From Oscillibacter sp. (lineage in GTDB: Bacteria; Bacillota; Clostridia; Oscillospirales; Oscillospiraceae), in contig JAHHSA010000066.1 of NCBI GenBank assembly GCA_020025475.1, forward strand, positions 1 through 7,750: 7,750 nt of DNA, read 5' to 3'. The notes under the pieces are model-generated. The model did not search any database, was not told where the DNA came from, and saw nothing but the letters and a program-made list of their open reading frames with translations. Position numbers and translations under genes: made by a program. Position 1 is the stretch's first letter. Each line of letters opens with the position of its first letter. Shown one piece after another: positions 5,897 to 7,750 of this stretch.

Positions 5897-6889
5897 ATGA
5901 GTCAACTCATTGTATTTGATATGGAATGGAATATGGGCTACCAGCCAAAAACCTTTCAGTATCATGGCGTGGAGCAGGTGCTGCGGGGTGAGATCATTCA
6001 GATCGGTGCTGTGAAGATGGAGGGGCAGGAGCTCCGGGATACCTTCCAGGTGACCCTGCGTCCACGGATCTTCAAAAAGCTGCACCATCAGATTGCCAAG
6101 GTCACCGGCCTCACCCAGCAGGACATCAATGCGGGGCTGCCCATTGCCCAGGGCCTCAGAGAGTTTATGGCCTGGTGCGGTGAGGACGCAGTGCTGGGTG
6201 AGTGGGGCAAGGATGATGTGCCAGTTCTGAAGCAGAACCTATTTTTGATCGGCGAGGACGAAAGCTGGCCGAGAAAATGGTATGATCTGCAGGAAGTTTA
6301 TACGTCCCAGTGTCCCCGCAGGGAAGGGGAAAACATGGGCCTGGAGAGTATGGTGGAGCGGCTGGGCATCGAGAAGAGCCAGGCTTTTCACGATGCCCTA
6401 GCAGATGCGGTTTACACGGCAAAGGTGATGCAGCACGTGGACATTGCCAAGGGCTTTGCGGCCTATCCGGACGACGAGGAGCAGCTGCGGAAGATTCTCT
6501 GTCCGGCGGACAGGCAGCGTTGTGATTTCATAAGCTGGAAAGGCTTTGTGGACGGAGAGGCCTGGCGGAAAAATGCCGGAATCCGCACGGCCTCCTGCCC
6601 GGATTGCGGAAAAACCCTCATTCCGGACGCCAAGGGCGTCTGGCTGGAACGGGGCAACAACTGCCTGTACAGCCTGGAAAGCTGTGACCGCCACGGCCCG
6701 GTGATGGTCTGGTTGCGGCGCAGTCGCACAGACGGCCTGCACTACCGGTTTGCACGGGCCACGGAGCGGGCGGACAAGGCCGCCCAGGCCAAGTGGGTGC
6801 GGGACAAAAAGGCCGCTGCCGAGCGCGCCCGCCGCAAGCGGGAGCAGGAGGCTGTCCGGGCCAGTCTGCTGGGCAGAAACACTGGCTGA
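5897..6889 (+). CDS. DEDDh 3'-5' exonuclease, KapD-like, with C-terminal zinc-ribbon-like module
   Basis: The 330-residue protein has a DnaQ-type exonuclease fold at about residues 1-185. The catalytic set is visible: Asp8 and Glu10 in VFDMEWN, Asp107 in WGKDD, and His165 with Asp170 in HDALADA. The WGxxD form of motif II resembles the KapD/KinA-inhibitor exonuclease group; sporulation control is known for Bacillus KapD, but here it is only inference. After a linker, four cysteines (Cys234, Cys237, Cys256, Cys263; His266 nearby) suggest a zinc ribbon, followed by a basic helix (about 295-325, KAAQAKWVRDKKAAAERARRKREQ). These additions could bind nucleic acid. The ATG at 5897 has AGGGGG 6 bases upstream and its own promoter. 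The last codons (GRNTG, stop 6887-6889) overlap the start of an IS30 fragment, so the native C-terminus may have been lost. GC is high, unlike the IS and AEC fragments that follow. Confidence 0.88.
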   Translation: MSQLIVFDMEWNMGYQPKTFQYHGVEQVLRGEIIQIGAVKMEGQELRDTFQVTLRPRIFKKLHHQIAKVTGLTQQDINAGLPIAQGLREFMAWCGEDAVLGEWGKDDVPVLKQNLFLIGEDESWPRKWYDLQEVYTSQCPRREGENMGLESMVERLGIEKSQAFHDALADAVYTAKVMQHVDIAKGFAAYPDDEEQLRKILCPADRQRCDFISWKGFVDGEAWRKNAGIRTASCPDCGKTLIPDAKGVWLERGNNCLYSLESCDRHGPVMVWLRRSRTDGLHYRFARATERADKAAQAKWVRDKKAAAERARRKREQEAVRASLLGRNTG

Positions 6890-7289
6890 GCAGAAAACCC
6901 GCTTTTATATCGCCATCAAGATGCCAGATCACAGGGCAAAAACCACGGAGGACACTGTTGTAACGGCACTTTCACAGTTTCCGCCGGAACTGGTAAAAAC
7001 CATCACCTGTGACCGAGGAACGGAATTTGCCAACTGGGCGAACATCGAGAAACGGCTGAACGGTGACGTTAACTTTGCAGATTTATACTGCGCTTGGCAG
7101 AAGGGCACGAACGAGAATTCCAACGGTCTTCTCTGGGAGTTCTACCCCAAGGGCAGGAACCTCTCTCGAGTCAGTCCTAAGACATTAAAACGAGGCCTGG
7201 CGTTGATCAACGCCAGGCCTCGTAAGGTATTCAGTTTTCGTTCTGCCCAGGAACTGTGGGACTTAGAGCTCGCTGAGTGTTGCACTTAG
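6879..7289 (+). pseudogene. IS30 family transposase, C-terminal fragment
   Basis: From codon 6879 the frame reads TLAEQKTRFYIAIKMPD, then TITCDRGTEFANW and CAWQKGTNENSNGLLWEFYPKGRNLS, ending KRGLALINARPRKVFSFRSAQELWDLEL and CCT. These are the conserved later blocks of the IS30 DDE catalytic domain. The second Asp (in CDRGTEF) and the Glu (in GTNEN) are present. The first catalytic Asp and the helix-turn-helix N-terminal half, roughly 200 residues, are missing, so the fragment cannot transpose. There is no start codon or ribosome binding site of its own; the frame runs open back into the exonuclease gene out of frame. It is immobile debris left by an insertion followed by deletion. Confidence 0.9.
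7190..7223. repeat. Perfect 34-bp palindrome inside the transposase frame
   Basis: The arm ACGAGGCCTGGCGTTGA (7190-7206) is exactly mirrored by 7207-7223, giving a potential 15-bp stem with a GATC loop. It encodes RGLALINARPR, conserved in IS30 transposases, so the palindrome has been fitted around required codons. No T tract follows, so it is not a standard terminator. It may reduce transposase expression or block transcription coming from outside. Confidence 0.92.
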
Positions 7290-7295
7290 TTTGAC

Positions 7296-7313
7296 AATTC
7301 ACTCAATTCACTC
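7296..7313. repeat. Tandem 9-bp duplication at the IS/AEC joint
   Basis: AATTCACTC occurs twice back to back (7296-7304 and 7305-7313), exactly where IS30 sequence gives way to the AEC fragment. It could be slippage, or one copy could belong to the IS end. IS30 target duplications are usually 2-3 bp, so it is not simply the target repeat. Confidence 0.75.
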
Positions 7314-7314
7314 C

Positions 7315-7659
7315 ATCACAGCCGGAATCGGCAGTGCAAACACGGTCATGGCCATGCTCATGATCGGAATTTTATTTGAAGTACGAGTAGAACCGGTATC
7401 CCGGAAGAAAATTGTCCGTATTCTGCTGTTGAGATACGCCTGCAATCTGCTGTTTTGTGGTCTGGTATGGCTGCTTCCGATTTCCCGGCTTCTCCGTCAG
7501 GTGGCGGTATTGATTATTCTCTCTCCTGTTCCGTCGGTTGCTATGACTTATTGTGAGAAATGCGGATGCAGAGGAGAGGAGTACGGTGCGGTAAACTCTA
7601 TCAGTATTGCCATCAGTCTTGTGTTTACATTCCTGCTGCTTCCTGCGTTTCTGGCATAA
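7315..7659 (+). pseudogene. AEC family transporter (auxin efflux carrier), C-terminal fragment
   Basis: AEC proteins are ten-helix membrane carriers, often for malate or other organic acids; usual length is about 300 residues. Only about 115 C-terminal residues remain. They show the late helices: ANTVMAMLMIGILFE (helix 6 region), ILLLRYACNLLFCGLVWLLPI, the conserved VAVLIILSPVPSVAMTYCEK (Pro-rich crossover-like motif with EKCG) and the final AVNSISIAISLVFTFLLLPAFLA. The frame stays open upstream to a TTG at 7291 inside the IS end, but no ribosome binding site precedes it. The N-terminal half is absent from the window, so the gene was cut by the IS30 insertion and is non-functional unless the rest lies elsewhere. 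The alternative is a related bile-acid/permease fold, which the EKCG-NSIS motifs make less likely. Confidence 0.82.
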
Positions 7660-7695
7660 AAGATGCAGGGACAGAGCAGGGGAGGATCATTGAAA

Positions 7696-7737
7696 AAACG
7701 GCGACAGTCGGGGAATGAGTTCCGGCTGCCGCCGTTT
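7696..7737 (+). terminator. Hairpin terminating the AEC transcript
   Basis: The arms AAACGGCG (7696-7703) and CGCCGTTT (7730-7737) pair perfectly. After one A.C mismatch, CAGTCGG (7705-7711) pairs with CCGGCTG (7722-7728), with one G.T pair. The loop is 10 bases. It lies 37 bases past the AEC stop codon. Only three T follow, so termination rightward may be weak. Confidence 0.65.
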
Positions 7738-7750
7738 CCGCGGAAATGAT

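Larger units (their letters stand above)
6879..7300 (+). mobile_element. Truncated IS30 family element, right end retained
   Basis: The element covers the transposase fragment plus its 3' flank. After the stop at 7289 come TTTGACAATTC bases (7290-7300), typical in position and composition for the right terminal inverted repeat of an IS30 element. No matching left end is present in the window; its left boundary is the joint with the exonuclease gene near 6876-6882. The exact right terminus is inferred to within a few bases. Confidence 0.7.

Noticed and set aside
1..7750. CRISPR arrays, tRNA or rRNA genes
   Set aside because: No regularly spaced direct repeats, cloverleaf with CCA-type end, or rRNA sequence was found on either strand.

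Overview
The window looks like chromosomal DNA from a Gram-positive, Shine-Dalgarno-rich member of the Clostridia, most likely a gut Oscillospiraceae-type bacterium. This rests on the gene set (LytR-CpsA-Psr protein, YjiH family membrane protein, KapD-like exonuclease, IS30 transposase, large serine recombinase), strong AGGAGG-type ribosome binding sites, moderately high GC in the coding regions and AT-rich promoters. The genus is not fixed by anything in the sequence.

Positions 1-5221 are all transcribed leftward. From right to left they hold a 43-codon small gene (5221-5090) and a large serine recombinase (5051-3540), followed by a terminator; then yjiH (3302-1965) with its own hairpin terminator; then a translationally coupled pair of small unknown genes (about 1725-1543 and 1546-1292) whose last stop codon lies in the loop of a 13-bp terminator; then an LCP cell-wall ligase gene (1064-42) with a clear promoter. 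A further leftward gene almost certainly begins at the left edge, because a strong ribosome binding site sits 7 bases before a truncated AT at positions 2-1.

Positions 5222-5896 form the divergent gap between the recombinase unit and the rightward genes. It contains a decayed 53-codon open stretch, a perfect 17-bp hairpin with an AAAT loop, and an extended -10 promoter for the exonuclease. Positions 5897-7659 read rightward: a DEDDh exonuclease with a four-cysteine C-terminal module, the 3' part of an IS30 family transposase joined at the very end of the exonuclease gene, and the C-terminal third of an AEC family transporter cut off by the IS end. A terminator-like hairpin closes that unit.

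The genes do not form one pathway. They read as an LCP envelope gene and a solute transporter interleaved with mobile-element cargo and debris. I see no convincing new multi-gene system. The items most worth checking are a perfect 34-bp palindrome written into conserved transposase codons, the small coupled gene pair, the recombinase with its 43-codon partner, and the IS30 scar that appears to supply the exonuclease stop codon and that truncates the AEC gene.
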